Of a stretch of DNA of 38,888 nt, positions 16,524 to 26,100 are shown one piece after another. Every line of letters begins with the position of its first letter. Position 1 is the first letter of the stretch. This stretch comes from Candidatus Aminicenantota bacterium (GTDB lineage Bacteria > Acidobacteriota > Aminicenantia > Aminicenantales > Aminicenantaceae): the NCBI GenBank assembly GCA_014727835.1, contig WJMT01000038.1, positions 1 to 38,888 on the forward strand, read 5' to 3'. The position numbers and the translations under genes were made by a program. The notes beneath the pieces are model-generated. The model searched no databases, was not told the DNA's origin, and saw only the letters and a list, made by a program, of their open reading frames with translations.

Positions 16524-16900
16524 TACTCTATTTCCAGTATAACCACAGAAAGGGCTGTCTCCCCCAAATGAGAAAGAGAGACCTGTATGTTTTTGATCTG
16601 GTTCTCTTCGGTCATTTCCTTTGATTTTCCGTGAAGGACAAGCTCAGGCTTTCCGGAAGGCAGGTTGACGACCTCCACATCTTTGAACCTAACCCCTTTT
16701 CTCCATCCAGTGCCCAGAGCTTTGAAAAAAGCTTCTTTGGCTGCAAACCGGGCCGCATAACTGTGGACTCTGTTTTTCTTTTTCTCGCAGTACTGAATTT
16801 CTTTTTGAGTGAACACTCGATCCCTGAAACGGGTGTTTTTCTCAAGGAGCCTTTTGATTCTTTGGGCCTCAATGATATCTGTGCCTACTCCAAAAATCAT
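16523..16900 (-). CDS. acpS: Holo-[acyl-carrier-protein] synthase
   Basis: 125 residues from ATG 16900, where the family's usual MIFGVGTDIIE start falls and an AGG element lies just upstream; an ATG at 16918 would add 6 residues without a ribosome site. It transfers 4'-phosphopantetheine from CoA to a serine of apo-ACP. Metal-binding residues are visible: the Asp in GVGTDIIE and the Glu in RFAAKEAFFKALG. The C-terminal VSLSHLGETALSVVILE strand is typical. It is convergent with kbl (31-nt gap). A short direct repeat lies on both sides (16501-16523 and 16914-16937). Confidence 0.95.
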   Translation of the reverse strand: MIFGVGTDIIEAQRIKRLLEKNTRFRDRVFTQKEIQYCEKKKNRVHSYAARFAAKEAFFKALGTGWRKGVRFKDVEVVNLPSGKPELVLHGKSKEMTEENQIKNIQVSLSHLGETALSVVILEIE

Positions 16901-16913
16901 TTTACCTGACCAA

Positions 16914-16937
16914 TTCATAAAAAAATAGCGATGCCTT
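16914..16937 (+). repeat. Direct repeat flanking acpS, copy 2
   Basis: TTCATAAAAAAATAGCGATG, followed by CCTTC. It is the partner of the copy at 16501-16523, in the same orientation on the other side of acpS. Confidence 0.45.
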
Positions 16938-17083
16938 CTTTATTATTTTATTTTCTGCGATACATAAGATTTTTTCAAGAACAATGACTTGACCATTTTT
17001 CTTGTCTGTATTTTTTATTTTAATCGCCATTTTTTTCATTGAGCTGATCTGAAATTTGGATGTTTCTTATTGCTGAGTATTAC

Positions 17084-17103
17084 CTTGGCTCGTGAATAAT
17101 TCA
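17084..17103 (-). repeat. Short intergenic repeat, copy 2
   Basis: The minus strand reads TGAATTATTCACGAG-C-CAAG, matching 1020-1039 except for one base. It lies in the 219-nt gap between acpS and the NhaC stop, which otherwise holds A/T-rich sequence with no gene. Confidence 0.4.
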
Positions 17104-17119
17104 AGTTTGCCTATCCTCT

Positions 17120-18514
17120 CTATTTTGACTGGTCTTGGTTGACTTTTTCCATGGTGATGCCTGTGTAACCGTAAAATATAGAGACCAGTGGAACACCGAG
17201 ATTGAGAAAGGCGTAAGGGAGATACAGAAGAGGATTCACTCCCAGAGTCGCACCCATAAAGGCTCCGCAGCTGTTCCAAGGAATCAGAGGAGAGGTCATG
17301 GTCCCGGAGTTCTCCAGAGCCCTGGAAAGATTTTTGGGATGAAGCCCTTTGGCATCAAAAGCATTCTTGAACATCCTCCCAGGGACCACAATAGCGATAT
17401 ACTGGTCCGCAGCAATGACATTCATCCCAATGCAGCTGAAAATGGTGGTGGCCACCAGAGAGCCTGTTCTTCGGACTCTCTTTAAAAGAGCTGAAGCCAG
17501 AGCTTTCAACATCCCGGTCTTTTCCATGATCCCCCCAAAAGACAGAGCGCATATGATCAGAGCGACTGTCTCCATCATGCTCATCAGTCCTCCCCTTGTG
17601 AGAAGGTCATCCACCATAGAGATACCGGTATTGGAAACAAATCCGGCATGTGCGGCCTGCACCACATCAGATAATGACCGGGACTGGGTCAGCACCGCAA
17701 ACAAGGCTCCCAGCACTGTGCCTCCCAGAAGAGCCGGCAGCGGCGGGACCTTTAGCACCACCATAAGGATCACAAGTACAGGGGGGAGAAGAAGTAATGG
17801 ATGGATGAAAAAGTGGGACTTGATACCAGAGAGCATGGTCTCAATATTCTGGGACTTGAGCATACCCCCCGAAAACCGGGTGCCCAGAAAACCAAACAGT
17901 GCCAATGAGATGACATATGCAGGAACCACTGTGTAGACCATATGCCGTATATGAGAGAACAAATCTGTTCCGGCTACTGCAGGTGCCAGATTGGTGGTGT
18001 CTGACAGAGGAGACATCTTGTCTCCAAAATACGCTCCTGATATGATAGCTCCTGCCACCATAGCCACAGGAACTCCCAGGCCCTGCCCCACTCCAATCAG
18101 AGCAACCCCTACGGTCCCGGCTGTGGACCACGAGGAACCCGTTCCTAAAGAAATGATGGAACAGATGATCATAGTGGCGACCAGAAAGATTCCAGGGGAA
18201 AGGACTTTCAATCCATAATAGATCATGGTCGGGACGATCCCCCCGGAAATCCAGGTTCCGATCATAGTGCCCACCACCATAAGTATCAAAATCGCTCCCA
18301 TGGCCAGATTGATTCCGTGGATCATACCCTCCTGAATCTCTGCCCAGGAATGATTCAAATAAAAAGCCACCCCCGCTGCCACTGCTGCAGCTAGAATCAG
18401 GGGAATATGCGCAGGCTGCCCCAGCAGCACAATGGTGACAAACAAAGCCAGAACCAGAAAAACAACCGGTATCAGAGCCAGTCCCAGACCTGGCTCTTGC
18501 TTATCTTCACTCAT
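17120..18514 (-). CDS. nhaC: NhaC-family Na+/H+ antiporter
   Basis: 464 residues with about eleven to twelve predicted membrane segments. It resembles NhaC-type secondary transporters, with conserved stretches such as GTGSSWSTAGTVGVALIGVG, GAIISGAYFGDKMSPLSDTT and the C-terminal ENSGTMTSPLIPWNSCGAF. Family members exchange sodium for protons at the inner membrane; some relatives instead exchange malate/lactate with Na+/H+ (MleN), so the substrate is not certain. The ATG at 18514 has a weak AAGAAG in front. It is preceded by its own promoter (18541-18569), is separated from the upstream pyrE by 90 nt, and is probably monocistronic. Confidence 0.92.
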   Translation of the reverse strand: MSEDKQEPGLGLALIPVVFLVLALFVTIVLLGQPAHIPLILAAAVAAGVAFYLNHSWAEIQEGMIHGINLAMGAILILMVVGTMIGTWISGGIVPTMIYYGLKVLSPGIFLVATMIICSIISLGTGSSWSTAGTVGVALIGVGQGLGVPVAMVAGAIISGAYFGDKMSPLSDTTNLAPAVAGTDLFSHIRHMVYTVVPAYVISLALFGFLGTRFSGGMLKSQNIETMLSGIKSHFFIHPLLLLPPVLVILMVVLKVPPLPALLGGTVLGALFAVLTQSRSLSDVVQAAHAGFVSNTGISMVDDLLTRGGLMSMMETVALIICALSFGGIMEKTGMLKALASALLKRVRRTGSLVATTIFSCIGMNVIAADQYIAIVVPGRMFKNAFDAKGLHPKNLSRALENSGTMTSPLIPWNSCGAFMGATLGVNPLLYLPYAFLNLGVPLVSIFYGYTGITMEKVNQDQSK

Positions 18515-18540
18515 TGGTTCTTCTTAAATTAAGAAATGAA

Positions 18541-18569
18541 ATTTTATGTTAAAACCCTATGAAAATCAA
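18541..18569 (-). promoter_or_regulatory. Promoter for the NhaC-type antiporter
   Basis: On the minus strand: -35 TTGATT (18564-18569), a 17-nt spacer and -10 TAAAAT (18541-18546), giving a leader of about 20 nt. Confidence 0.5.
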
Positions 18570-18604
18570 TTGGGACTTGAATTTCACTATGTCGTATAAA
18601 CACT

Positions 18605-19156
18605 TCATACCAAAAGATCATCCCTGGTCAGCAATGAAATAAACGTATATCCGGCTTTCTCCAAAATTTCTCTGCCTCCCTCCTGACGGTCCACCAGAGT
18701 CACAGCCACTTCCACCTTTCCACCGGCTTGCTCCACAGCACGGCAGGCTTTGAGGGTGGATCCTCCAGTGGTCACCACATCATCCACCACTGCAACTCTC
18801 CAGCCCGGTTTGAACGGCCCCTCAATCATCTTCATCTCACCGTGTTTTTTGGATTCTTTTCTCACAATAAAGGCGGGAATAGGCTGACCTTCCTGAAAGC
18901 TCAGCACTGCCACTGCACTCACAATAGGATCTGCACCCAATGTGTATCCACCGATGGCTTGGACCTGAAAAGGCATGATTTTTTCCAAAATAAGTTGGGC
19001 CACCAAATTTGAGCCCTCCGGATCCAGAGTGGTCATTTTGGCATCGATGTAATAACTGCTTTTTCTTCCCGATGTCAGGACCCGGTCCACATTTTTTTGC
19101 AAAGATTTTTCTTTGACGATTTTGATAAGCCTTTCTTTATCCTGGCCTTTTTTCAC
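18605..19156 (-). CDS. pyrE: Orotate phosphoribosyltransferase
   Basis: 183 residues from a GTG at 19156 that follows a perfect AAGGAGG by 5 nt (19162-19168). The type I phosphoribosyltransferase PRPP motif is clear: VAVVDDVVTTGGSTLKA. YYIDAKMTTLDPEGS, IGGYTLGADPI, the KHGEMKMIEG flexible loop and a C-terminal TFISLLTRDDL segment match PyrE. It makes orotidine 5'-phosphate from orotate and PRPP in pyrimidine synthesis. The start lies 20 nt inside the end of the upstream radical SAM gene, so the two are co-transcribed and probably translationally coupled. No other pyr genes are nearby. Confidence 0.94.
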   Translation of the reverse strand: MKKGQDKERLIKIVKEKSLQKNVDRVLTSGRKSSYYIDAKMTTLDPEGSNLVAQLILEKIMPFQVQAIGGYTLGADPIVSAVAVLSFQEGQPIPAFIVRKESKKHGEMKMIEGPFKPGWRVAVVDDVVTTGGSTLKACRAVEQAGGKVEVAVTLVDRQEGGREILEKAGYTFISLLTRDDLLV

Positions 19157-20480
19157 CTTTTCCTCCTTTCACAAAATGATCATTGTAGCGCTTGCGGAAT
19201 GCCAAATTAGCCCCTAAATACATATGGCAGTTGGCTGCATTCCTCTTCCAGGGTTTGATTCCGAAAAAGCGTCTGATGATGGATCCATAGGAATAAAAAT
19301 GCTTTCCCAATTGTCTCATCCCATCTGCAAATTCTTCCTCTGTCATGTTTTGCGGCCGGAACAAAGGCACTCTGGGCCTCCCTTCTTCAAGCCACCATTG
19401 GGCAGAAAACAGACGTTTTTCTTCCCGAAGTCTCTGATATAACTGAGTCCCTGGAAAAGGGACCACAGGCCTCAATTGAGCCAGCTCAATGCAATTTTTC
19501 GCGGCAAAATTATATGTTTGCTCAAAGATGTCTTTGTTCTCGTGGTCAAATCCGAACACAAAAGCCCCCAATATAGAGATCCCTTCTCCATGAAAACGTT
19601 TCATGGCCTCTGTATAATCAATTTTGAGCTTTCGAGTTTTGAGCATGCTTTGCTGGGTTTGTTTTTGTACAGATTCAAAACCAATGAGAAGGGCCTGGCA
19701 TCCGGAACGCTTCATCAGCCTCAAGAGCTCCGTATCTTCAGCCAGAGAGACTCCACCCTCACCCACCCATCTTCGCTTCAAAGGAATCATCCTGGAAAAA
19801 AGTTCCTTTGCTTTCCTGCGATTGAGAGCCAGATTGTCATCCACAAAAAAAATATTAGAGCTGCGGTTTGTTTTGATTTCTTCAATGACTTCATCCACTG
19901 GCCGCAATCGGTACTGATGCCCCATGATCAGCCCGACGGAACAAAAGTCACAATTGAATGGACACCCCCGGGATGTTTCCACTCCGAATGCTGACGGAGT
20001 GTATCCTTTTAAAGAGGTTTTGGGATAAAGGTCAAAGCGCGGCATGGGTCTGCCATCAAGCGGGATCTTTTTTTGTGCCTGATATCTGGTTTTCAGCTCT
20101 CCTTTCTCCGCATCATCCAACAACTGAGACCAGACTCCCTCGCCTTCTCCGATCACCACAGAATCTGCATGGTGGAGTGCCTCTTCCGGAACTGCCGAGG
20201 GGTGAATGCCTCCCATGACCACCTTGACTCCCTGCTTCCGATACGTGTCTGCAATATGATAGGCTCTCCGAGCCAGTTGTGTCATGACCGTGATCCCGAC
20301 CAGATCCACATCCTCTCCAATACAGTCCTGTTCAAAAGATTCGTCCACTATTTCAATATCATGCTCTGGAGGAGTGTAGGCAGCCAAAAGCGGGAGATTG
20401 AGCTGCTGAATCTTAAAAGTCATGGCACTGGAGGCGTTTGTTGCGATCCGCTCATCTGGTTTGATCAACTTTATTTTCAT
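19137..20480 (-). CDS. B12-binding-domain radical SAM protein
   Basis: 447 residues from ATG 20480 with AAGGA upstream; a TTG at 20546 is open but lies inside the probable promoter. The N-terminal Rossmann-like domain (about 1-150) resembles cobalamin-binding domains (DVDLVGITVMTQ, VVMGGIHPSAVPEEAL, VVIGEGEGVW) but lacks an obvious DxHxxG, so B12 may bind base-off or not at all. The radical SAM cluster is C173, C177 and C180 (SRGCPFNCDFCSVG). A C-terminal region follows VPFPGTQLYQRL. Relatives include methyltransferases such as HpnP and many uncharacterised enzymes; the substrate is not identifiable. It overlaps pyrE by 20 nt. Confidence 0.85.
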   Translation of the reverse strand: MKIKLIKPDERIATNASSAMTFKIQQLNLPLLAAYTPPEHDIEIVDESFEQDCIGEDVDLVGITVMTQLARRAYHIADTYRKQGVKVVMGGIHPSAVPEEALHHADSVVIGEGEGVWSQLLDDAEKGELKTRYQAQKKIPLDGRPMPRFDLYPKTSLKGYTPSAFGVETSRGCPFNCDFCSVGLIMGHQYRLRPVDEVIEEIKTNRSSNIFFVDDNLALNRRKAKELFSRMIPLKRRWVGEGGVSLAEDTELLRLMKRSGCQALLIGFESVQKQTQQSMLKTRKLKIDYTEAMKRFHGEGISILGAFVFGFDHENKDIFEQTYNFAAKNCIELAQLRPVVPFPGTQLYQRLREEKRLFSAQWWLEEGRPRVPLFRPQNMTEEEFADGMRQLGKHFYSYGSIIRRFFGIKPWKRNAANCHMYLGANLAFRKRYNDHFVKGGKGEKRPG

Positions 20481-20545
20481 GACATTCCTTAAAAATGTTT
20501 TTTGGGAAAAGCTCTGTTGATCCAGATCGTAAAACCTGAAAGACA

Positions 20546-20574
20546 ATGATAAACGGAAAGAAACTCACAATCAA
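20546..20574 (-). promoter_or_regulatory. Promoter for the radical SAM-pyrE pair
   Basis: On the minus strand: -35 TTGATT (20569-20574), a 17-nt spacer and -10 TATCAT (20546-20551). This gives a leader of about 60 nt and argues against the TTG start at 20546. Confidence 0.5.
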
Positions 20575-20728
20575 TAAAAAATTATAATTATGAATATGTA
20601 TGCATGAAATTTAAAGTCATAACTCAAACTAAAGTCAGAATCATATTTTTGATTAACAGGACATAAAAAAAGAGCTGATCATGATAAACTTGGATGGAAA
20701 TGCATACAGATTTTATGAATAAGTCATG

Positions 20729-22945
20729 CTAGTAGAGATTCTTGAGATGAATCCCTTGATAGTACTTTTTCAACACTTCTTTATAGTCAGCACCAGCCCG
20801 GGCCATGCCAAAAGCCCCCACCTGACACAGACCCACACCATGTCCCCATCCTTTTCCATTGAATGTGAAATAGCGGATGTTCCCCTTCTCATCAAACTCT
20901 CTGTCAATGACAAAATAGGTCTCTCTCAGACCTAACACCCTTCTGATCCTGAGACCACTTATTTCTGCGTCTCCTTGTGTCCCTTTAACAGTGATTTTGG
21001 CAATTCGCTTGGATTCACCACGGGCCATGGGAAGGATATCCTTCACTTCTCCCACAGGATAGAAGCGATTGATCCTTCGGCTTATCTCTTCAATAGATTT
21101 CCCGACTCTCCATCTGTGATGACTGGACTTGCGGTCTAACACGTTCGTCTGATAAGGATAAATCACTTCCAAGAAAACGACCTTGTCTTCATTTTCAATG
21201 AATTTGATTCTCTCTCCTCCGACCAGCCGCAAATGGGAGACAAAGGTCCTTTCCCCCTCATAATTTTTAACAAAATAAGCGTCCTCAGCCATCATATATG
21301 TGCCTGCCCCTTTTTCCTCTTCAAGAATCATCTCTTCGTTTTCTAATCTTAAAAATCTTCCCTGTTTGTAGGGAACTCCTTGCTCTAAGAGGACCTTCCA
21401 CAGACAATACGCCACTTCCCCTCTGGTCATCTGTTTTTCCGGGTGTTGGGCCTCTTCCAAAGAGGAAAAAATTCCGGACTGAATAAAATAAGCTGCATAA
21501 GATCTGGCTTTTCCGTTCCAGCCATTCATTTCTTTGGTGAGAAACATCTCTTCAGAATCCAATAATAGATTTTCCACTCTCTTGTTCCAGTCAAATAGAG
21601 AGACAGCTGTTTCAGTGAAGCTTTGATAGGTGAGTGATTCTTGATCTGGAAATTCAGAGGCTGGTTTCAGTCCCATAGCTTCAGCAGCCAGCTGAAGCCA
21701 CTCTCTGGTTTCATAAAAGGACGGATTTTGTTTGTAGTAGGAGGGTTTTTTGTTTTCAGGAAGCACACCCAAACTGGTCAGAGCCGCAATCTCATAACTG
21801 ATGTTCCGTGAATTAGAATAACTGGGGAGAACCTTCTGAGATGTTTGAAAAGCCCATTCTTTCTGGGATTCATAAGTGCACTCTGTGCTCCTGAGGTATG
21901 GAAGAGCCGGACCCATGAACACCTCTTCCACATTCTCTGTCCGTCCTCCGCAGGTGCTTGTGTAGAGCGCCTCGATGAGTTCTCCTCTATAGACCACCAC
22001 TTCTCCTTTGGTCTGGTCAACTGCCTGTGTGCTCAACACATGTTCTGCATTCATTCCTTTATAAAACTGAGATCTTGGAGTATCATCCAGGTCATAGTCA
22101 CGTCCGTTATTCAGCTTCATGTTCTTCAAAGCATAGGTTCTGGCTGCGACAGCCTGTGCTTTCTGAGCTTCCAGCTCCCTGAATTCATAGGGAGACAGCT
22201 CGCTCGGAACAACTGATTTCAAATAATCCTCGATATAAAGCGTGTTAATCAGAACAATCCCACGACGTCCTTTTTTCAATATAAAAATGCCTCTGTAATC
22301 CCGGTCTTGATATGACAAATAGCTCTGATAGCTGGAAGGAATGAAATACAAAACCGCATCTTCATTCAGACTCTTCACTTTATCCTCAACCATGATCCAC
22401 AAGGGACGGGAATCCTCATCTGAAATCTCCTGTCTTATGATCCACGGATCATATTCTCCGATTTCCTCCAATCTGGCGATAAATCCAAGAGCATCGCTTC
22501 TGGTCGGAAAATCCCCCACATGGACCCGATACTGTCCTGTAACATCGATTCCAGCACTTCTGGTGATAAAGACCTTATGAAAAACCTTGCTCCTCAATTC
22601 CTGGGCCATCAATTCCGCTTTGACCCGCTCATCTGTATAAGCAACCTGAACCAAATACTTTTCATTCAACTGGTCTTTCTTTCCTTTAATATAAGCTTCC
22701 TGAACATTCTCAGCAATCAAATGATAATTGGTCTCCACTTCATAGATATTCATTCCTGAAGAAGCCGTGATCTCAATATTTCTAAGGTTTTCACCCAATC
22801 CGATTCTGATGACAGGCGTCTGAATGGAATAACCATGGAAAAAGTTCCTGCTGCTTCCATATTCCAAAGGCAGGCCGCCCATCAGAAAAAAAGATATTCC
22901 CAGCACGATAATATACTTTTTATTTTTCGAAATGAATTTTCTCAT
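20729..22945 (-). CDS. SPOR plus SpoIID/LytB-domain cell-wall protein
   Basis: 738 residues. An N-terminal signal or anchor segment (about 10-25) is followed by a SPOR-like domain (about 97-172: YLVQVAYTDERVKAELMA, YRVHVGDFPTRSDAL), which in known proteins binds denuded glycan. The SpoIID domain then begins (YIEDYLKSVVPSEL, with E249 at the position of the catalytic Glu of SpoIID lytic transglycosylases, then AVAARTYAL). Cys in STCGGRTE and STEC resemble the zinc-site cysteines. A long insert of about 280 residues, including an SLH-like MTRGEVAYCLW helix, separates these from the C-terminal GKGWGHGVGLCQVGAFGMA motif. It probably remodels peptidoglycan in the periplasm. The ATG has no clear Shine-Dalgarno despite a consensus promoter. 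Confidence 0.9.
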   Translation of the reverse strand: MRKFISKNKKYIIVLGISFFLMGGLPLEYGSSRNFFHGYSIQTPVIRIGLGENLRNIEITASSGMNIYEVETNYHLIAENVQEAYIKGKKDQLNEKYLVQVAYTDERVKAELMAQELRSKVFHKVFITRSAGIDVTGQYRVHVGDFPTRSDALGFIARLEEIGEYDPWIIRQEISDEDSRPLWIMVEDKVKSLNEDAVLYFIPSSYQSYLSYQDRDYRGIFILKKGRRGIVLINTLYIEDYLKSVVPSELSPYEFRELEAQKAQAVAARTYALKNMKLNNGRDYDLDDTPRSQFYKGMNAEHVLSTQAVDQTKGEVVVYRGELIEALYTSTCGGRTENVEEVFMGPALPYLRSTECTYESQKEWAFQTSQKVLPSYSNSRNISYEIAALTSLGVLPENKKPSYYKQNPSFYETREWLQLAAEAMGLKPASEFPDQESLTYQSFTETAVSLFDWNKRVENLLLDSEEMFLTKEMNGWNGKARSYAAYFIQSGIFSSLEEAQHPEKQMTRGEVAYCLWKVLLEQGVPYKQGRFLRLENEEMILEEEKGAGTYMMAEDAYFVKNYEGERTFVSHLRLVGGERIKFIENEDKVVFLEVIYPYQTNVLDRKSSHHRWRVGKSIEEISRRINRFYPVGEVKDILPMARGESKRIAKITVKGTQGDAEISGLRIRRVLGLRETYFVIDREFDEKGNIRYFTFNGKGWGHGVGLCQVGAFGMARAGADYKEVLKKYYQGIHLKNLY

Positions 22946-22972
22946 TTTGCTGACTTTTGCTGTTTTTATATT

Positions 22973-23002
22973 ATTATAGGTGTTTTCGTTTTAATTTGTC
23001 AA
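22973..23002 (-). promoter_or_regulatory. Consensus sigma-70 promoter for the SpoIID-domain gene
   Basis: On the minus strand: TTGACA (22997-23002), an 18-nt spacer and TATAAT (22973-22978), both hexamers perfect, about 27 nt before the ATG. It lies in the 232-nt divergent gap (22946-23177). The rest of that gap is A/T-rich, and I could not assign a convincing promoter for the plus-strand peptidase gene. Confidence 0.75.
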
Positions 23003-23177
23003 TAAAAATTACAATATATTCAACATTTTATTTTTCCTCTACTATATATTGTATCATAATCTGCTCAACAATGTTTATATACCCTAGCGGAAAACAACAT
23101 CTCTGTCAAGAGGAAAAATAAGGATTTTTCTTTAAACTTTTTGGGTGAGACATTAAACTGTTTTTATGGAGGGAAAT

Positions 23178-26100
23178 ATGAGAAAAACAATTTATTGGAT
23201 TTTGTGCCTTCTCTTATCTTTTTCGATATGCCTGGCTGATGGCATCCAAAGCCTTTCCGGCGTCTTTGCTCCGGGCATTGGAGTCCTGGATAAAGACGAA
23301 GACGGGCTTCCGGACCAGATCAGACTGTCTATCATCATTCCAGAAAATGCCTCTTCCTATGAAGTCGCCTCTGCATCTGATCTTGCTGCCCGAGCCAACC
23401 TGGAAAGCCTGGTGGTCGACTTGGATCTGGTATCTTCAGAAAAACAGGATGGGCATCAAATCAGCCCCAACTCCTTGCCTCTCATACTCAGCCACAATCC
23501 CTCATGGATCAAACAATCCTTTCCCGGAATAAAAGGGATCCCGAATGCACTTCCCTCTCATCAAGGATTGGTCCTGGTCTCTCAATGGAGAGAAAAAAAA
23601 GTTGTAGTGGTGACAGCCGGATCCCAAAATTCTTTGCTAAAAGCCAGCCGAGCCTTTTTCTTGAGATGGCCTTATCTCTGGGATGTATGGGGGAAAGAAC
23701 AGGGCGCCACTTATTCCAAAGTGGAAGAGGATATCCAATCTTATCTGAAATCCTCTGGTGTCGCTTCATCTCAGCCCCATATTTCTTCGGCTCTTTATGA
23801 ATTTGTTGACAAAGATTCCTCTTATGAAACCATCAACAGGCTGAAGTTCAACCAGGGCCAGATCAAAACACTCAGTGTGGACCTGGTCTTTGATGATGAA
23901 AAGGACAAAAGACAGTCCTGTAATGCCCTGAAAAGTTTGATGGTTGACCACAACAGAGGACAAAAAACCAAAATCCTCTCGTATCCGGGGTGTGGGGAAG
24001 TTGTTTTCCGCATCAGATCAAAAAAAGGCTCTGATCTATTGAGCCTTCCCCGAGTGGGATATCCCAAAAGAATACTGACTCCTTCTTACAAATCACCTGT
24101 TACCTTGAAGGTATTGAAAAAAGATTTTGACCTGTCCAATATGTTATCTCTCAGGGGAATCTATTCTGACGGAAACCAGGACAGGATCCCGGATAACATA
24201 AAGACTTCTATCATCATACCAGAGGACAGCCAGATGGCTGAAACTTCCCTCTTGGCGTCCCGGCTGGTCCTCCATACAGCCGGAGCTTCTTTTCCTTTGA
24301 CTGTTCTGGACTGTGAAATCAAAGAACCTGAAAACATCCAAAATCCCATCATCATAGGAAAAACAAATGCTCTGTATAAAGAGCTAGTCAAAACAGGGAA
24401 GCTCAAGCCTCCTGATTTGAAACCAGGAACAGCTGCAGCTGGTATCATTCCCCAGGCTTTCAATGAATCCGCAGCTGTAGTTATCACTGGTTCAGACTCA
24501 AACAGCCTGGCAACATTTTTGGATTATTTATCCCGGATCTTTCCATATTTTGAAAATTATCAGACAGGAAATCCCAGACTGCAGGATATCGCCTCCTCTC
24601 TTGATGATTTCTTAAGGGGACAAAGAGGCAGTGCAGAGGGATATTTTCTTTATAAACTGAAAAATCTTTTCAAAAAAATCAAACACAGGAACATCAAAAC
24701 ACTTTCAGTGAATCTCTATTTACCAGATAAAAACAAGCCTTACCAGAAGTTCGTGGACCAATGGATCAAGAACGAAATCAACATCAATGATATCAGCACT
24801 GAGTCCTTTTCTTTAAAAGACAGCCGGACTGTTTTCCAGCTAGAGAAGGATTTCAAATGGGAAGCAGAAGAAGTCCTCGACCACATCAGAGAATATGCTC
24901 ACAGCCAACAATGGAGCGGGAATCCTCTTCATATAAACATCGGCATCAGCGAATCTCCTGCCATGAGAAAAAAAGTAAAGTCAGAAATCAAACAGATCTT
25001 AGAGAAAAATCAAATCAAGACTTCATCCGTAGATGTCTTGTCCTCTTATAAGCAAGGCTTCTTTTGGATCAAGGAAAAGATTATCCCTGTTCTCAAATCA
25101 AAAAACGCCAAACGATTGGTCATTCGATTCTCCCGATTCAAAGAAAACCTGTCAGAACCAAAACGGTTCTACTCAGATCCATACAGGTGGCTTCAAGAGC
25201 TGTACCCCATCGATGACATCATATCCATGCAGACAGGGATTCCCTTGGACCACATCATCTTTGAAATGAAAGAGGAACCAAAACCAGTCTATGAGGTCAT
25301 AGGTACTGATGAAAACAACAGCCAAGTGTTGAAGGACCATTTCTCTCCTCATACAAAAAAAAGCCCCTATTTAAAAGTCCTTCCGGAATGGGGGGAGGTG
25401 AAGAGAACCACAGGATGGCTTCAAATCAAAGACAAGGGGAAAATCATCCGGGAGGCATCCATTGCCAGTGACATAGAAAATTTTTGGGATTTCTATCAGG
25501 ACCAGGTGCTCTCGTCTGTCTATGATCACATCCTTCAAAAGACAAACAACAAACCAGAGTTTAAAAAACAGCCTTACTTCAAACGGCTTCAGATCGAGAT
25601 ATGGATGAGCGAACCGGATTTTAAGTTGGGGCTGGATGAGGAAATCATCAGCAGTCTGGAAGCCATCCATGATGAAATCTATTTTGACACCCTTGATTTT
25701 CTAAGAGGGATCACAGACATTCAAACACAGGAACAAGACCTTCCTGAGGACTCCTCCCGCTACTCTGCTCCAGGAAACGTCCTTCCTGTCATCCATCCTT
25801 CCACAGAAGGGAAGAGCAACAAGGTTAAAGTCCTTTTCCAAGACCGGCACTCAAAATATCCCTTTATGGATTTGAGCTGGACTGATGAGACAGGCAAAAA
25901 CTTCCATGAACAGATCGCATTCAATCCCATAAACATAGACAAAACAAGCACCCCTTACCTCCTGTACAATGCAGAGAAAAAAAACATTGAAAATATTGTC
26001 TTAGAAGCAGAGATGGACCAAGAGGAATCCTATCTGACACTTATAGAAACCATCCGATGTTATAGGGAACTCCATGACTATGGGGCTATTCTGTCCCCGT

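Noticed and set aside
17349-17936. Plus-strand open frame of 195 codons opposite the NhaC-type antiporter
   Set aside because: The composition is the antisense image of a membrane protein; no motif or ribosome site.
20481-20546. TTG start of the radical SAM gene at 20546
   Set aside because: It coincides with the -10 box of the likely promoter; ATG 20480 has a ribosome site and fits the domain start.
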